Notes: generated by a model from the sequence alone, not told the origin. 64,000 nucleotides of DNA from Amorphochlora amoebiformis (GCA_054601695.1 BAAHQB010000208.1:1-64000), one strand, 5' to 3'; positions 1 to 33,498 are shown, numbered from the stretch's first letter. Program-made: numbers and translations.

Positions 1-24
1 AGCAATATATACACATATATATTA

Positions 25-55
<31 letters not shown>

Positions 56-67
56 GAAATAATATAG

Positions 68-138
68 GTCTTACAGTATGACCCTAGCCGGCGAATAACA
101 TGTTTTAAAGCACTCGCACACCCTTTCTTTGACGAATT

Positions 139-178
<40 letters not shown>

Positions 179-710
179 TGTATTTATGTATATAACGTTC
201 TGTCCTACCAACCAAAAAGAAGCATATATATATATATATATATTATATGGATATATATATATATATATATATTATATGGATATATATACATACTATGGAT
301 ATATATATATATATATACTATGGATATATATATATATATATATTATGTATCAGGAAACCTGGGGTAAAGCTGGCGGATGGGAAGGCCCTCCCGCCATTAT
401 TCAACTTTACTGATTCTGGTATATAATATATATATATATATAAAATATATATAATTTCTATATCACATGTGTATATATTTTAAAGATATGTATATGTATC
501 TGTGTGTATTTATTCAAATGTATCTATTAAGGTTTTTGTGTATGTGTTTATGTTAAATATGTATTGAAATGTTGTGTGTGTATATATATATATATATGTG
601 TATGTATATGTGTGTATGTATATGTGTGTATGTTGAGTATTATTCTATACATGTACATAAGAATTTTTATGTATATATGTATATATGTATGTATGTATGT
701 ATATATAACA

Positions 711-745
<35 letters not shown>

Positions 746-1072
746 AATATATATATATGTTTTCAATATTATGTATTTACACATACCATATATGTATATA
801 TATATATGTACATATATTATATGTTATACTAAAATATCTACCTTACAACACATGTATACACACACATGTACTATATATACATATAAAATTATCCCATCGC
901 ATACATTAGCAAATATAGAATAATGTTAATAATACGAATTACATTATACGATGCCCAAAATAATAAAAAAATATCCGTGATTTTTTTTTTTTTTCCTTCT
1001 TAATTTTTCGCAGAGGTGAAACAGAGCCGGAAAATGAATCTTATGGACAAGATTATGCCCACGTCAAAATAA
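68..1072 (+). CDS. Glycogen synthase kinase 3 (GSK-3/shaggy) homologue, C-terminal exons only
   Basis: Serine/threonine kinase of the GSK-3 family; only the end of the kinase domain and the C-terminal tail are in the window, and the gene continues to the left. Exon 68-141 follows ATATAG and reads VLQ then YDPSRRITCFKALAHPFFDE-L, the last helix of a CMGC kinase; HPFFDELR is characteristic of GSK-3. Exon 354-418 follows CAG and reads R-KPGVKLADGKALPPLFNFTDS, aligning with the GSK-3 stretch containing LFNF. Exon 1014-1072 follows a T-rich tract and CAG, reads EVKQSRKMNLMDKIMPTSK and stops at TAA. Phases agree: AG|G across the first intron, G|AG across the second. The introns (142-353 and 419-1013) are almost pure A/T microsatellite. 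The tail after FNF is shorter than in animal GSK-3. Identification as GSK-3 rather than another CMGC kinase is strong; the very C-terminus is inferred. Confidence 0.86.
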
Positions 1073-1840
1073 CCGGACTCAACGTGAAAAAAATCATATT
1101 TAACAGGCCTACATCAAGACACGTGTTCATTCTCTCCGTAGGCTGTAACTCAATCTATATATTTACACATATACAAGTAAATATATATGTATATATACAC
1201 ATGAACGTTCATATATGTAATACATGTAGGATATATATGTACGTATGTGTATATATATATATATATATATATTTTTACATAGAGGCGTATAGCTACATAT
1301 ATATATATATATATGTTCGTTTATGTATTGAGGCAGAAAATTGACAGAACTATCCTACTAAAGAAGAAAGAGATCTTATCGCCCCGAAAAAAAAAAAAAA
1401 TGAGCAGATTTAAAAAAAAAAAAAAAAAAAAAAACATAAGAGAGAAAACTCTAAAATTTAGCAAGGGACAGAGGAATGAGGGAGGGAGGGCAGGGGGTAC
1501 AAATTTTTAAAATTTAGTTCATGGGTGATGCTTAGTGTGATCCTATCGGATTGACAGAAGCTGGAAAGGGTTAGAGAAATTCAAACTTTCGGTTTCAGAC
1601 AGCCTTCGTCTAGACCGTGACCAGACGCAAATTTCCAGAATCTAGCCTCAAATGTGCAACTTCAGTGTCATGTATCTGGCGTTTAGCGTTTAGCTTGTGT
1701 TGGTTGAGCAGCCATCAAGTCAATTGATGATATATCGATCAATTTTCTCCATTCTAGAGATTCTTTAAAAAAAACAAGAACTGGTGGAAGAACCTAGCTG
1801 AACTTCTCTATGTTCTCCAGTATCTCTTAAGTATCTAAAG
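1073..1840. other. Downstream flank of the GSK-3 gene; no gene seen
   Basis: After the stop codon come about 100 bases of mixed sequence, a TA/CA microsatellite stretch (1150-1310), two long A runs (around 1387-1400 and 1411-1433), a GGGAGG purine stretch, then ordinary unique sequence. I see no open frame with coding character. It may hold the 3' UTR. Confidence 0.5.
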
Positions 1841-2420
1841 TATTTATTTGATTTACCTGAGAGGCTTAGCACTAATACTAGTAATAGTACGACTAGACTA
1901 GCTAGACTGCATAGTCTAGGCACACTCTCTAGACTCTAGATATCTAGGATATACTAGTAGACATGTGTATACGTAGTATACTAACCTAGATAACTAGTAT
2001 AGAGTATCTAGAGTCTAGAGAGTATCTAGAGAGTAAAGCGAGTGGAACTGAGGATTGATCGACAGTATCCTAGGTATCTAGGTTATCTTAGATTATGTCT
2101 TAGTATGTAGAAGGTACGATGATAGGGCCTGCACGCCTTTGGCTAAGTCTGTAAGTCTAGAAGTTTCTAGAGCTTGTCTCTGTGTCTACTAATAATCTCA
2201 CCTACTTCTCTAGTACTATTTGGATCATGGTGAACGGCCCACTCAATTTCTAGAATTTCAAGAATTTATTCAATGCTAGCGCTAAATATTAAATATTCTA
2301 CGTTATGTTCAGAAATACTAGTCGCTTCATAATTTCCAGAATTTATAGAGCTTGCAGTTTCTCGAACTTCTTCGGCGACGTATACTAGGTATATTTATCG
2401 TATTATCTCCAGATTCGAAG
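1840..2420. repeat. CTAG-rich intergenic segment, copy 1
   Basis: The tetranucleotide CTAG recurs very densely (TCTAGA, ACTAGT, CTAGACTAG and similar words in loose succession). There is no clear tandem period and no open frame. A second segment of the same character lies at 53810-54200. Both lie beside the 3' end of a + strand gene. Confidence 0.6.
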
Positions 2421-2459
2421 CTGTTGTGTCTTAACACTATATTTCACTGAGAGAGGTAA

Positions 2460-2715
2460 CTTGGGGTTTGTATATATACTCATATATACAAAATGAATAT
2501 GCATGTATTATACATATGCATATGTGGATATATACATATGTATATATCTATATATATATATTATATATATATATATATATGTTATCTATATATATATATG
2601 TATACTTATTATACTTACATGTATATGCACTTGTATACATATAATTTGCACATATACTACATATGAATACATTTTTACATGCTATACATATATATACGTA
2701 TATGTACATACATAT

Positions 2716-2746
<31 letters not shown>

Positions 2747-2859
2747 AATATACATTATATATATCATACATATATGTATATAATTGTGTTGCATTTATGC
2801 ATATATTTATATATATATGTATGTATATACATATATGTGTTATATATTATACATTAATA

Positions 2860-2920
<61 letters not shown>

Positions 2921-3027
2921 AATGAATACGTTTACACGTATATATGAATAGGTAAATATATGTTCACAATCATACACATTTTATAAAAATCAATAAATTA
3001 CTTAATTATACATAATAGATGCATAAA

Positions 3028-3081
<54 letters not shown>

Positions 3082-3370
3082 CACATATATGAGGATATAT
3101 ATATGTATATGCATATATATATATATATATAGATTTATATATTTATTTATTTATATATATATATATATAATATAAATATATATATACATATACAGATATA
3201 CATGCATATATATATGTATAATATATACATATATACATATATATGCATATATTCAATACATATTTCTATATGTATATTTATATGTGTGCATGAGGTACGT
3301 TAAATGTTCCCTTGTCCCACGGGGTTTGAAGCCTATATACCTGTGATATATATATATATATATATATTTT

Positions 3371-3403
<33 letters not shown>

Positions 3404-3463
3404 TGAGTATATATGCATAATACATATACATATTATATATACATATATATATATATAATATGT

Positions 3464-3514
<51 letters not shown>

Positions 3515-3842
3515 CACATTCTACTTACATTAGCGGATCGACCTCGTGTATACATATATATATATATATATATATTACATGGATCTATTTACATGTACGT
3601 ACACATATTACATATATATATATATATATATATATACTTTCTAATATTCTATTTACCAGTAGCGTTTTGGTATATATATATATATATATATAATATATAT
3701 TTTATATATATATTTCAATATCTGTGGCTTCTTCTTAGTTTGATATCCTTTTGTACATAAAAGTATATATATATATATATAATTATAAAGTATTATATAC
3801 AAATATATTATATATACATATATATATATATATATAAATTAT

Positions 3843-3878
<36 letters not shown>

Positions 3879-4140
3879 TCATGCCCTAACCAATACAGTT
3901 TGTTCTCATATTGCACAGACACACGCATATATATGTGTATATATAAATATATAAATATACTTACATAGGTATGTATATAAATATATATATATATATGTGT
4001 GTATGTAATATATACATATGCGTGTATGTCTGTGCGGTATATAGTCATATAAGTTATATATATATATATATGTAATATATACATATATATATATTATGTA
4101 CATAATATATGCAATATATGTAATATATATATATATATAT
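2460..4140. repeat. A/T microsatellite block with a few short unique islands
   Basis: Mostly (TA)n, (TATG)n and (CATA)n. Islands at 3299-3332, 3520-3550, 3640-3670, 3715-3765 and 3877-3930 are unique. On the - strand, 3332-3299 follows TATAG and reads LQTPWDKGTFN before GTACCT. The island near 3540 ends in a good GTAAGT donor and could supply VDPL-M before it. These may be last exons of the GST gene upstream, but the chain is not secured. The pair 3913-3931 and 4017-4036 is an imperfect inverted repeat. Confidence 0.5.
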
Positions 4141-4152
4141 AATGTGAATTAC

Positions 4153-15241
<11,089 letters not shown>

Positions 15242-15720
15242 GATTTTTTTTGAATCGTCTGATTATGGATCGATACGAGGAGGGGTGGGCGAATGGTGGA
15301 CTCGCGAGGTGGATACGTCGCTTTGAGCTCGGTTCCGTCGTTCGAGACGGGGGCCTTCCTTCGATGTGAGCGGGCGAGACCTTGTTGGCGCAATTGGCGA
15401 TATTTTTATATTATTAGAAAATATCAATACTATTAAGGAAGTTATTACTAATAGTATTAGAGGTTTCTGTTAACTAAACAATAACCCCCGGCGCAAAATT
15501 CAACGCCTCAATAGTATTAGAGGGTATATTGGAGTTTTGACGATTGTTGGTAGTATTAGAGGGTTTGATTCCATGGGGGGGTTTGCGGAGCAGGGGAGAG
15601 GTCTCTGGAAGTTTATATAGTAGTAATAATTGGCGTGAACAAGGGATATGTCACGTTTCCCTAAGTTTCTGTTCAGCCGGGAGGGGGGGGAAAGGAAGTT
15701 AAGTAAAATAGTAAGTATAT
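15242..15720. promoter_or_regulatory. Upstream region of the GST gene (inferred promoter)
   Basis: Mixed-composition unique sequence of higher GC than its surroundings, with no microsatellite, directly upstream of the GST start codon. AGTATTAGAGG occurs three times (about 15458, 15514 and 15552). No TATA box or initiator can be singled out. The promoter role is inferred from position. Confidence 0.35.
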
Positions 15721-15775
15721 ATGTAGAAAAACTTATATATACAATATATTTATATATACATATATAATATATTTA

Positions 15776-15808
<33 letters not shown>

Positions 15809-15881
15809 TTTTATATATATATATATATATAATATTTATATATATATATATATGTATATATACATGTATATATATATATAT

Positions 15882-15920
<39 letters not shown>

Positions 15921-15978
15921 AATATATATATAATTATATGTACATATATCATATATATATATATATATACATATATAC

Positions 15979-16009
<31 letters not shown>

Positions 16010-16435
16010 CATATATACATACATGAATATGTACATATGGAAATTGAATACACCATATACACGTGCAATGTTATATATCATACGTACATACATGATAGTA
16101 TACGATTACATCATATACAATTAAATTACAAAATAATTTTATAATTAATTACAACATTAAAATTATAGAATCCTCGGTACTCATAGTATAGAATTCACAG
16201 AACGATATCATTGAATATTTTTTGGATTTCGGAATCCAGCTCGGAAGCTACTGAGCCACGGATCGTTTCTGCTGTGATTGATTGTGTTGGTTCTCAAGTC
16301 AGATTGATGTGATTGATGAGGCAACTAGCCTTCATTGTACAATGTTTTTACAATCGAAATACACACATATATAATATAATAATATCAACATACCTTCATA
16401 TCATGATACTAGTAATCTAGAGATATATGCTCATG

Positions 16436-16466
<31 letters not shown>

Positions 16467-16837
16467 CTCCCTCCATATTCAGGGGCTAGAGTTGTAGTTA
16501 TAGAAGGTTTGGGATTATTGTAAGGGGGTCACACTCATATATATGGAAATATACATATAATATGTATAATTTATATAAATATAGTACTATTATAATCTAG
16601 ACTTAATCTGAATTTAGAAATACTTTTTCAGATCATGATCAAAGGTACTAAACTTGAAAACTTATAGTGAGTCATCACACGTGATACATCAAAATTACGA
16701 ACTAATTTAGATGGAAACAGCGTAGAATTTGCAAAATCATGTAGAATTTTCCTACGATTTACAAGTTTTCTGAGTAAAAATATATCTAGAATTTCAAATT
16801 TTCTGAGTAAAAATATATCGCTCATTGTAGAATTTTC
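15720..16837. other. Intergenic region between the GST gene and the 3' end of the next gene
   Basis: 15720-16060 is A/T microsatellite. 16140-16640 is unique A/T-rich sequence with no convincing open frame. 16740-16786 and 16826-16872 are a direct duplication (GTAGAATTTTCCTACGATTT ... CTGAGTAAAAATATATC), with a shorter related piece between. Confidence 0.5.
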
Positions 16838-17142
16838 CTACGATTTACAAGTTTTCTGAGTAAAAATATATCGCTCATGAACATCAGCATCTCTTCGAAA
16901 CCATTTTTCGGCATCTGTTGCTGTCACTACCCGGAATGCGCACCATAGGCTGAATGTATATAAATCATATATATATATATATGTATATATGTATATTTCA
17001 TGTTTTTATGTGTATATGTACTATATATATTTATATATGGAATAATTCGTATATGTACCTATCGTGTTTAGATATATATCTATATATATATATATACATA
17101 AATAGTATACAAAACTCCCTATATAATATCTAACTATCCGTA

Positions 17143-17186
<44 letters not shown>

Positions 17187-17542
17187 ACACGCCCTATATA
17201 GTATCTAACTATCTGTATATTACTATAACCGTGTTCGTATATATAAATATACATACATATATATATATATATATGTATATATATGTATATATATATATGT
17301 ATGTATATATATATATATACACATATATATATATATATACATATAATATAATATATATAATATATAATATATATATACATGTATAATATACGGTATACTA
17401 TCTAACTATCCGTATATTACTACAACCGTGTTTCGTATACATATATATATATACATATATATATATAATATATATATATATATATGTAATATATACATAT
17501 ATACATATATGTAATATATTATTATATATGTGTAATATATAT

Positions 17543-17579
<37 letters not shown>

Positions 17580-17703
17580 GTGTACCTATATAATAATCTA
17601 ATTATCCGTATATTACTATAACTGTGATCGTATATATATATATATATATATATGCATGTATACCTATATAATATCTAACTATCGGTATATTACTATAACC
17701 GTG

Positions 17704-17777
<74 letters not shown>

Positions 17778-19469
17778 GTGTTCGTATGCGTGTGCCCATC
17801 TGATGAAGCATACCTGAGGGCATATACTTAGATTAGTTAAGGTTAGGGTTAGGTTAGGGTTAGGGTTAGGGTTAGGGTTAGGGTTAGGTTAGGGTTAGGG
17901 TTAGGGTTAGGGTTAGGTTAGGGTTAGGGTTAGGGTTAGGATTAGGGTTAGGATTAGGGTTAGGTTAGGGTTATGGTTAGGGTTAGGGTTTAGGTTAGGG
18001 TTATGGTTAGGGTTAGGGTTAGGATTAGGGTTAGGGTTAGGGTTAGGGTTAGGGTTAGGTTAGGGTTAGGTTAGGGTTAGGGTTAGGGTTACGTTAGGGT
18101 TAGGTTAGGGTTATGGTTAGGGTTAGGGTTAGGTTAGGGTTATGGTTAGGGTTAGGGTTAGGGTTGGGTTAGGGTTATGGTTAGGGTTAGGTTAGGGTTA
18201 TGGTTAGGATTAGGGTTAGGGTTAGGGTTAGGATTAGGGTTGGGGTTAGGGTTAGGGTTAGGGTTAGGTTTAGGGTTAGGATTAGGGTTAGGGTTAGGAT
18301 TAGGGTTATGGTTAGGATTAGGGTTAGGGTTAGGGTTAGGGTTAGGGTGAGGGTTACGGTTAGGATTAGGGTTGGGGTTAGGGTTAGAACTAGGTTGTTA
18401 GGGCTAGTTACTTACGGTTGGTTAGGATTAGAATTATAGTTAGGTGGTTGTTTGGGCTAGGGTTAGGATCAGATTATTCGGCATGTCTTAGTCCGAGGAC
18501 CATTCACCGGCTAGGTTTAGGGTTAGGGTTAGGGTTAAGTGCTTACTTACGGTCAGAGTTAGGGCTAGGGCTAGGGCTAGGTTTAGTTACTTAGGGTTAG
18601 GGCTGGGTAGGGCTAGGGTTAGGGCTTTGATAAGGGTTAGGGCTAGGGTTAGGGTAGGCTTCTTCGGGTTAGGGTTAGGGTTAGGGTTAGGGTTTGTGTT
18701 AGGGTTAGGGTTAGGGTTATGGTTAGGGGAGTGGGGAAGAAAGAGCGGGAGAAGAGCGAGAGAGAGGAGGGAGAGAGAGGAGAGAGGGAGAGAGGGAGAG
18801 AGGGAGAGAGGGAGAGAGGAGAGAGGGAGAGAGGAGAGGGGGAGAGAGGGAGAGAGGAGAGAGGGAGAGAGGAGAGACGGAGAGATGAGAGAGGGAGAGA
18901 GGGAGAGAGGGAGAGAGGGAGAGAGGGAGAGAGGAGAGAGGGAGAGAGGAGAGAGGGAGAGAGGAGGGAGGGAGAGAAGAGAGGGAGAGAGGAGAGAGGG
19001 AGAGAGGAGAGAGGGAGAGGAGAGAGGAGAGAGGGGGAGGAGAGAGAGGAGGAGGAGAGAGGAGAGAGGACAAAGGAGAGGGGGAGAAGAGAGGAGAGAG
19101 GAGAGAGGAGAGGATCTTGAGGAGAGCGAAAGAGAGGGAGAGAGAGGAGAGAGGAGATAGGAGAGAGGAGAGAGAGGAGAGAGAGCAGAGGGGAGAGAGG
19201 AGAGAGTCGATAAAAGAGAGAATGGAGAAAGGAGGAGAGAGAGGAAAGAAGGATTTGAGAATGAGAGGAAGAGAGGAGATACCGAGAGAAGGGAGGACAA
19301 GAGGAACCGCTTCATAGAGTTGGGCTCTTCGATGGTATAGCTGTATTACCTATGATATTATACATGTATATGTGTATAAGATGTAATATATATTATATAT
19401 ATATATATATATAGATATATATGTATATGTATATAAGTATGTGATAGGGATAAATATATATATATATAT

Positions 19470-19507
<38 letters not shown>

Positions 19508-19921
19508 CTTATACACCCATTCACATATATTTACAACAACAGTATGCATATATATATATATATATATGTATATATTATATACACATACATATATATACAC
19601 CAATATACACGGTCTCACAGCTTCTATAACCTTATATACAACTCGTACGTTTATCGTTAAGTATATGTGGAGATATAAATGTAGATATAAATGTATATTA
19701 TAATATGTATATATTTGTAGACATATATATATATATATTATATGTATATATATATATAATATATATATATATAACCTTATATACAACTCGTACGTTTATC
19801 GTTAAGTATATGTGGAGATATAAATGTAGATATAAATGTATATTATCATATGTATATATTTTTAGACCTACTTATATATATATATATATATATATAAAAG
19901 TATACATATCATACATATATG

Positions 19922-19955
<34 letters not shown>

Positions 19956-20125
19956 TATGTGTATGCACATATATAATATGTATACATATATATATATATA
20001 TTATATATATTTATATATATGTATAAATATATATGTATATATATATTCTGTATAGTATGTATATACATTGGCATACTTATTGTTGAATCTGTTGGATCGA
20101 GAATATATATATATATATATATATA

Positions 20126-20180
<55 letters not shown>

Positions 20181-20516
20181 CATATATCATATGCAAAAGG
20201 TGAATTTCAAGTGGTCTATGACGACAGAAATGTCGTTATATATATATATATATATATGTGTATAAACATGCTTGCATGTACATATGTACATATATCTATA
20301 TCTATATGTATATACACACATATATGTATATATATATATATATGTATATATGTACTTATGTCCATATATACATAAAAGTATAGCATAGGCTGCATACAAT
20401 ACTACAAAACAACAAACCACACACTTCTAGTAAACAGAAAGGCTACAACAACATATATAAACATAGTATATATATACATATATATATATGTATATATGTA
20501 TATATATATGTATATA

Positions 20517-20558
<42 letters not shown>

Positions 20559-20583
20559 GATTGATATACATCTATATATATAT

Positions 20584-20643
<60 letters not shown>

Positions 20644-21440
20644 CTTATGTTGGATCTGTTGGAACGAGACGCGACTTAGGCCCGCCCTAGATATTTAATA
20701 CCCATATGTAAACATAATATAATACTATATGTACATATCTACCGATGAGATATGTATGTATCTATGTAACCATACATATGATATTCACATGAGATATATT
20801 AAAATACTGATGAGATAAGCACATATCCATATGTAACCAGACATATGATATTCATATAAGATACGCAAATATCTACCGATGAGATATGTACATATCTATG
20901 CGCGTGATATTTACATGAGATGTGTACAATACTGATGAGGTATTAAGATATCTATATGTAACCATACATATGATATTCATATAAGATATATACACCACTG
21001 ATGAGATATATACATATCTACATGTAACCATAAGTTGTTCATATAAGATATGTAAATATCTACCGAAGAGATATGTACATATCTATACGCGTGATATTTA
21101 CATGGGATGTGTACAATACTGTGAGATATTAACATATCTATATGTAACCATACATATGATATTCATATAAGATATATACACCACTGATGAGATATATACA
21201 TATCTACATGTAACCATAAGTTGATATTCATATAAGATATGTAAATATCTACCGATGAGATATGTACATATCTATACGCGTGATATTTACATGAGATGTG
21301 TACAATACTGATGAGATATTAACGAATCTATATGTAACCATACATATGATATTCATATGAGATACATACAATACTCAGATATATATATATATATATATGT
21401 ATATGTATATATATGTATATATATATGTATATATATATAT

Positions 21441-21488
<48 letters not shown>

Positions 21489-22470
21489 ACTGTACATATG
21501 ATATTCACATAAGATATCTTCATATTTACCGCATATCTATGTGCAATAATGTCTTTACATACATCATATTCATATGAAATATGTACATATCTACTGATCT
21601 TATATAGGATATGTAAATATCATCTTGTAATTATATTTATGATATTCCCATAAATATCTACTGATATTCATATGAGATATGTACATATCTATGTTTAAAT
21701 ATAAAAATGATATTCATATAAGGCATGTACATCTACGGAGATATGTGCATATCTATATGTAATTATACATATGAGTTCCTATAAATATTCAATGATATTC
21801 ATATGAAATATGTACATATCTATATGTAACTATTTACATGATGTTGAGATGAGATATAGACATAACTGCTGATATTTTATAAGAGATATGCGCATATCTA
21901 TGCGTATGTACACATACATATACATATATATCTATATTAGATATGTAGGTATCTTACATAGATACCTTTCCCTCGCGTCATTTAAATCAAATAGCTGCCA
22001 AGGAATACTATCAAATCTTTCTAGCCTGTATTATATACATTCATGTATATATACACATGTATATATATATATACATACATATATATATTTATATGTGTAT
22101 TATATATATGTGTATGTATATCTTAAGGCGATCTCCAGCGATCTCCGAATCTCCAGTTATCTCCAGCGATCTCCAGCAATCTCAGGATCTCCAGCTTCCA
22201 GCAATCTCAGGATCTCCAGCGATCTCCAGCGATCTCCAGCGATCTCCAGCGATCTCCAGCGATCTCCAGCGATCTCCAGCAATCTCCGGATCTCCAGCGA
22301 TCATAGCTATGGGTATGTCTCCATCCTCTATTGATATCTAGGCATGAGCTGGTCGTCTCATGTTGCTCTAGCAATATATATATGTATATATATATATATA
22401 TATGTATATAAATCGTCTCATGCTATTTACATCGTTGCTCTAGCAATATTTGTATATATATATATGTATA

Positions 22471-22502
<32 letters not shown>

Positions 22503-22560
22503 ATATCTGATATATATATATATATATACATATCTCATGCTATTTACATCGTTGCTCTAG

Positions 22561-22601
<41 letters not shown>

Positions 22602-22790
22602 AACTATGTATATAAATATGCATGTATATATATATATATATGTATATATATTTATTTATATACATATAATACATGTATTTATACATACATATATTGCATA
22701 TATATATATATGTATGTATATAAATACATTGCATATATATATATATATATATATATGCACATATATATATATATGTATGTATATATATAT

Positions 22791-22840
<50 letters not shown>

Positions 22841-24214
22841 CATACATACATATATATGTGTATATACATGTGTATATATGTATACTTACTTATGATATGC
22901 ATATGAATAACCTGTCCTCCATCCCGGTGTCATATGGCACGTGTATATATACATATATACATATTTATGATATGCATATGCATAACCTATCCTCCAATCT
23001 CATTCCGGCGTCATATGGCACGTGTCCATACATGCATATACATATATACATATTTATGATATGCATATGCATATAACCTATCCTCCAATTTCATTCCGGC
23101 GTCATATGGCACGTGTCCATACATACATGTGCATATATACATATTTATGATATGCATATGCATATAACCTATCCTCCAATGTCATTCCGGCGTCATATGG
23201 CACGTGTCCATACATACATGTACATATATACATATTTATGATATGCATATGCATAACCTATCCTCCAATCGCATCCCGGCGTCATATGGTATGTGTCCTC
23301 TCTAAGTTTAATAATAGCACATATAAAATGGATGTATTACATAAATGTAATATTTACTATGGATATACTACATAAATGCAATATGTCCGATGGATATATT
23401 GCATAAATGCCATATATACAATGGGTATATATATATATATATTTATTTATATATATATATATTATATTACATGAACTTTTGTACGGTACATATGCATACA
23501 TGCGTACTCTTTACCAGATGTATTTACATATATCTATATATATATATAATATATATTGATATACAAATCGTATACCTACGTATACAGATTACATATACAT
23601 ACGCAACAAGACAAACCATACTATACATACATACCTCCGCTTCGCAAAAACATATAGCCAAAAAATCGTGCTACATACACATACATCTACACATTCATAA
23701 AACACACATACACAAAAAAATACATACGACTCTCATAACAACTAAAAAACAACAACATAAAATCACACCTCAGGCTCCCTCAGTAACCCCCCAACGCTCC
23801 TGCTCAAGCACTCTTCCTGCCACGCTAACGTCCACGTGGACACGTGTCGGGTCGTAGACGTGGACACGTGTCGGGTCGTCGACGTGGACACGTGTCGGGT
23901 CGTCGCCGTAGACATGAGTCGGGGCGTCGACGTGGACACGTGTTGGGGCGTCGACGTGGACACGTGTTGGGGCGTCGACGTGGACACGTGTTGGGGCGTC
24001 GACGTGGACACGTGTTGGGGCGTCGACGTGGAAACGTGTTGGGGCGTTGACGTGGATACGTGTTGGGGCGTCGACGTGGACACGTGTTGGGGCGTCGACG
24101 TGGACACGTGTCGAGGCGTCGACGTGGACAGGTTGGCGGCACGTGTGCAGGCGAAGAGCGCATCGGATACGTAGTATTGGGAAGAAGATGGAAGGTAGAA
24201 GGATGAGTCGCCAT
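16838..24214 (-). CDS. Unrecognised protein in at least nine small exons
   Basis: Exons in transcription order: 23816-23769 ([16 protein letters not shown]), 23670-23635 ([12 protein letters not shown]), 23301-23258 ([14 protein letters not shown]), 22025-21966 ([19 protein letters not shown]), 20686-20644 ([14 protein letters not shown]), 19340-19308 ([11 protein letters not shown]), 17799-17777 (MGTRIRT), 16949-16838 ([19 protein letters not shown]... ending [11 protein letters not shown]). Phases run 0,0,2,2,0,0,2 and match at each join, all with AG|...|GT borders. The first exon probably starts at ATG 24214 ([20 protein letters not shown]), in good context. Its connection to 23816 crosses the 24-bp minisatellite and is unresolved: the ATG frame stops just before 23816. 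The protein looks soluble and helical, rich in R, E and D. I do not recognise the family; [15 protein letters not shown] resembles the end of a PH-like fold only loosely. Confidence 0.55.
17045..17780. repeat. Diverged tandem copies of a ~50-bp unit between TA tracts
   Basis: CTATATAATATCTAACTATC plus CGTATATTACTATAACCGTG and TTCGTATA recurs near 17115, 17195, 17390, 17585 and 17665. The TATACGAACACGG piece on - matches the 3' edge of exon 17799-17777, so these look like intronic copies of that exon edge. Confidence 0.65.
17841..18720 (+). repeat. Telomere-type array (TTAGGG on +)
   Basis: About 880 bases of TTAGGG with GGTTAGGTTAGGG, TTATGG and TTACGG variants, becoming degenerate to the right. 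It lies in an intron of the - strand gene between exons 19340-19308 and 17799-17777 and reads CCCTAA in the sense strand. Confidence 0.92.
18465..18508 (+). repeat. 44-bp element, copy 4
   Basis: AGGATCAGATTATTCGGCAT..., core GTCCGAGGAC, then CATTCACC in place of CATTGACTC. It sits near the degenerate right end of the TTAGGG array. Confidence 0.85.
18722..19300. repeat. Purine array (GAGAGGGA)n
   Basis: About 580 bases of GAGAGGGAGAGA-type repeat directly after the telomere-type array, in the same intron. The pre-mRNA sense strand is CT-rich. Confidence 0.9.
19640..19860. repeat. Direct duplication with CTCGTACGTTTATCGTTAAG
   Basis: ACCTTATATACAACTCGTAC plus GTTTATCGTTAAGTATATGT and the following ~40 bases occur at 19629-19700 and 19773-19850 almost unchanged. 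Confidence 0.8.
20178..20455. repeat. Dispersed repeat interrupted by TA-rich sequence
   Basis: GGTCTATGACGACA...ATGTCG at 20213-20238 and GCTGCATACAATACTACAAA ... CACACTTCTAGTAAACAG at 20388-20440 match one continuous stretch at 31708-31805. Here the two halves are separated by ~130 bases of A/T microsatellite. Part of the first half also carries substitutions. Confidence 0.6.
20700..21890. repeat. A/T-rich satellite with ~188-bp higher-order period
   Basis: Units built from GATGAGATATGTACATATCT, TATATGTAACCATACATATG and ATATTCATATAAGATATGTA. The longer block beginning ACCGATGAGATATGTACATA, with CGCGTGATATTTACATGAGA, starts near 20876, 21062 and 21251, a period of 186-189. The right half (21480-21890) is more degenerate. 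No coding potential is seen. It lies in the intron between exons 22025-21966 and 20686-20644. Confidence 0.8.
22125..22310 (+). repeat. GATCTCCAGC decamer repeat
   Basis: GATCTCCAGC (with GATCTCCAGCA and GGATCTCCAG forms) is repeated about fifteen times. Similar decamers occur inside the dispersed elements at 28130-28440 and 43525-43880. Confidence 0.9.
22320..22575 (+). repeat. Three copies of CGTCTCATG...GTTGCTCTAGCAATAT
   Basis: GTCTCATGCTATTTACATCG plus TTGCTCTAGCAATAT occurs at about 22410 and 22531, with a shorter form near 22352, each followed by TA repeat. The end GTTGCTCTAGCAATAT resembles the ends of elements at 28420, 38340 and 43860. Confidence 0.75.
22885..23300. repeat. Five tandem ~90-bp units carrying an exon 3' edge
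   Basis: Each unit holds TATGATATGCATATGCATAA, CCTATCCTCCAAT and GGCGTCATATGGCACGTGTC. The rightmost copy is exon 23301-23258 with its donor (GATAG|GTTATG on -). The other four are partial copies in the downstream intron. Confidence 0.8.
23832..24135. repeat. 24-bp GC-rich minisatellite, about 12-13 copies
   Basis: Unit GTCGACGTGGACACGTGT plus TGGGGC, with CGGGTC variants to the left. Because the period is a multiple of three, several frames stay open: on -, PRRRPNTC or VSTSTPQH repeats; on +, DVDTCWGV. The contrast with the A/T-rich surroundings is extreme. It lies at the 5' end of the - strand gene starting at 24214; whether it is translated is not settled. Confidence 0.9.
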
Positions 24215-24228
24215 TCCAGATTCTGGGA

Positions 24229-33437
<9,209 letters not shown>

Positions 33438-33498
33438 CCGAATTAGGGTTAGGGTTAGGGTTAGGGTTAGGGTTAGGGTTAGGGTTAGGGTTAGGGTT

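Noticed and set aside
186-413. Open frames rich in YIYIYI across the window
   Set aside because: They are translations of (TA)n in both strands, and start or stop only where the microsatellite is interrupted. The short non-repeat parts were examined separately as exons.
18200-18439. [12 protein letters not shown] and NPNPNP open frames in telomere-type arrays
   Set aside because: The hexamer repeat has no stop in several frames. The arrays are explained as intronic or intergenic repeat.
22885-23300. CRISPR-like spaced repeats (also 25035-25890)
   Set aside because: Spacers are microsatellite of variable length, units copy an exon edge, and the host is a eukaryote.
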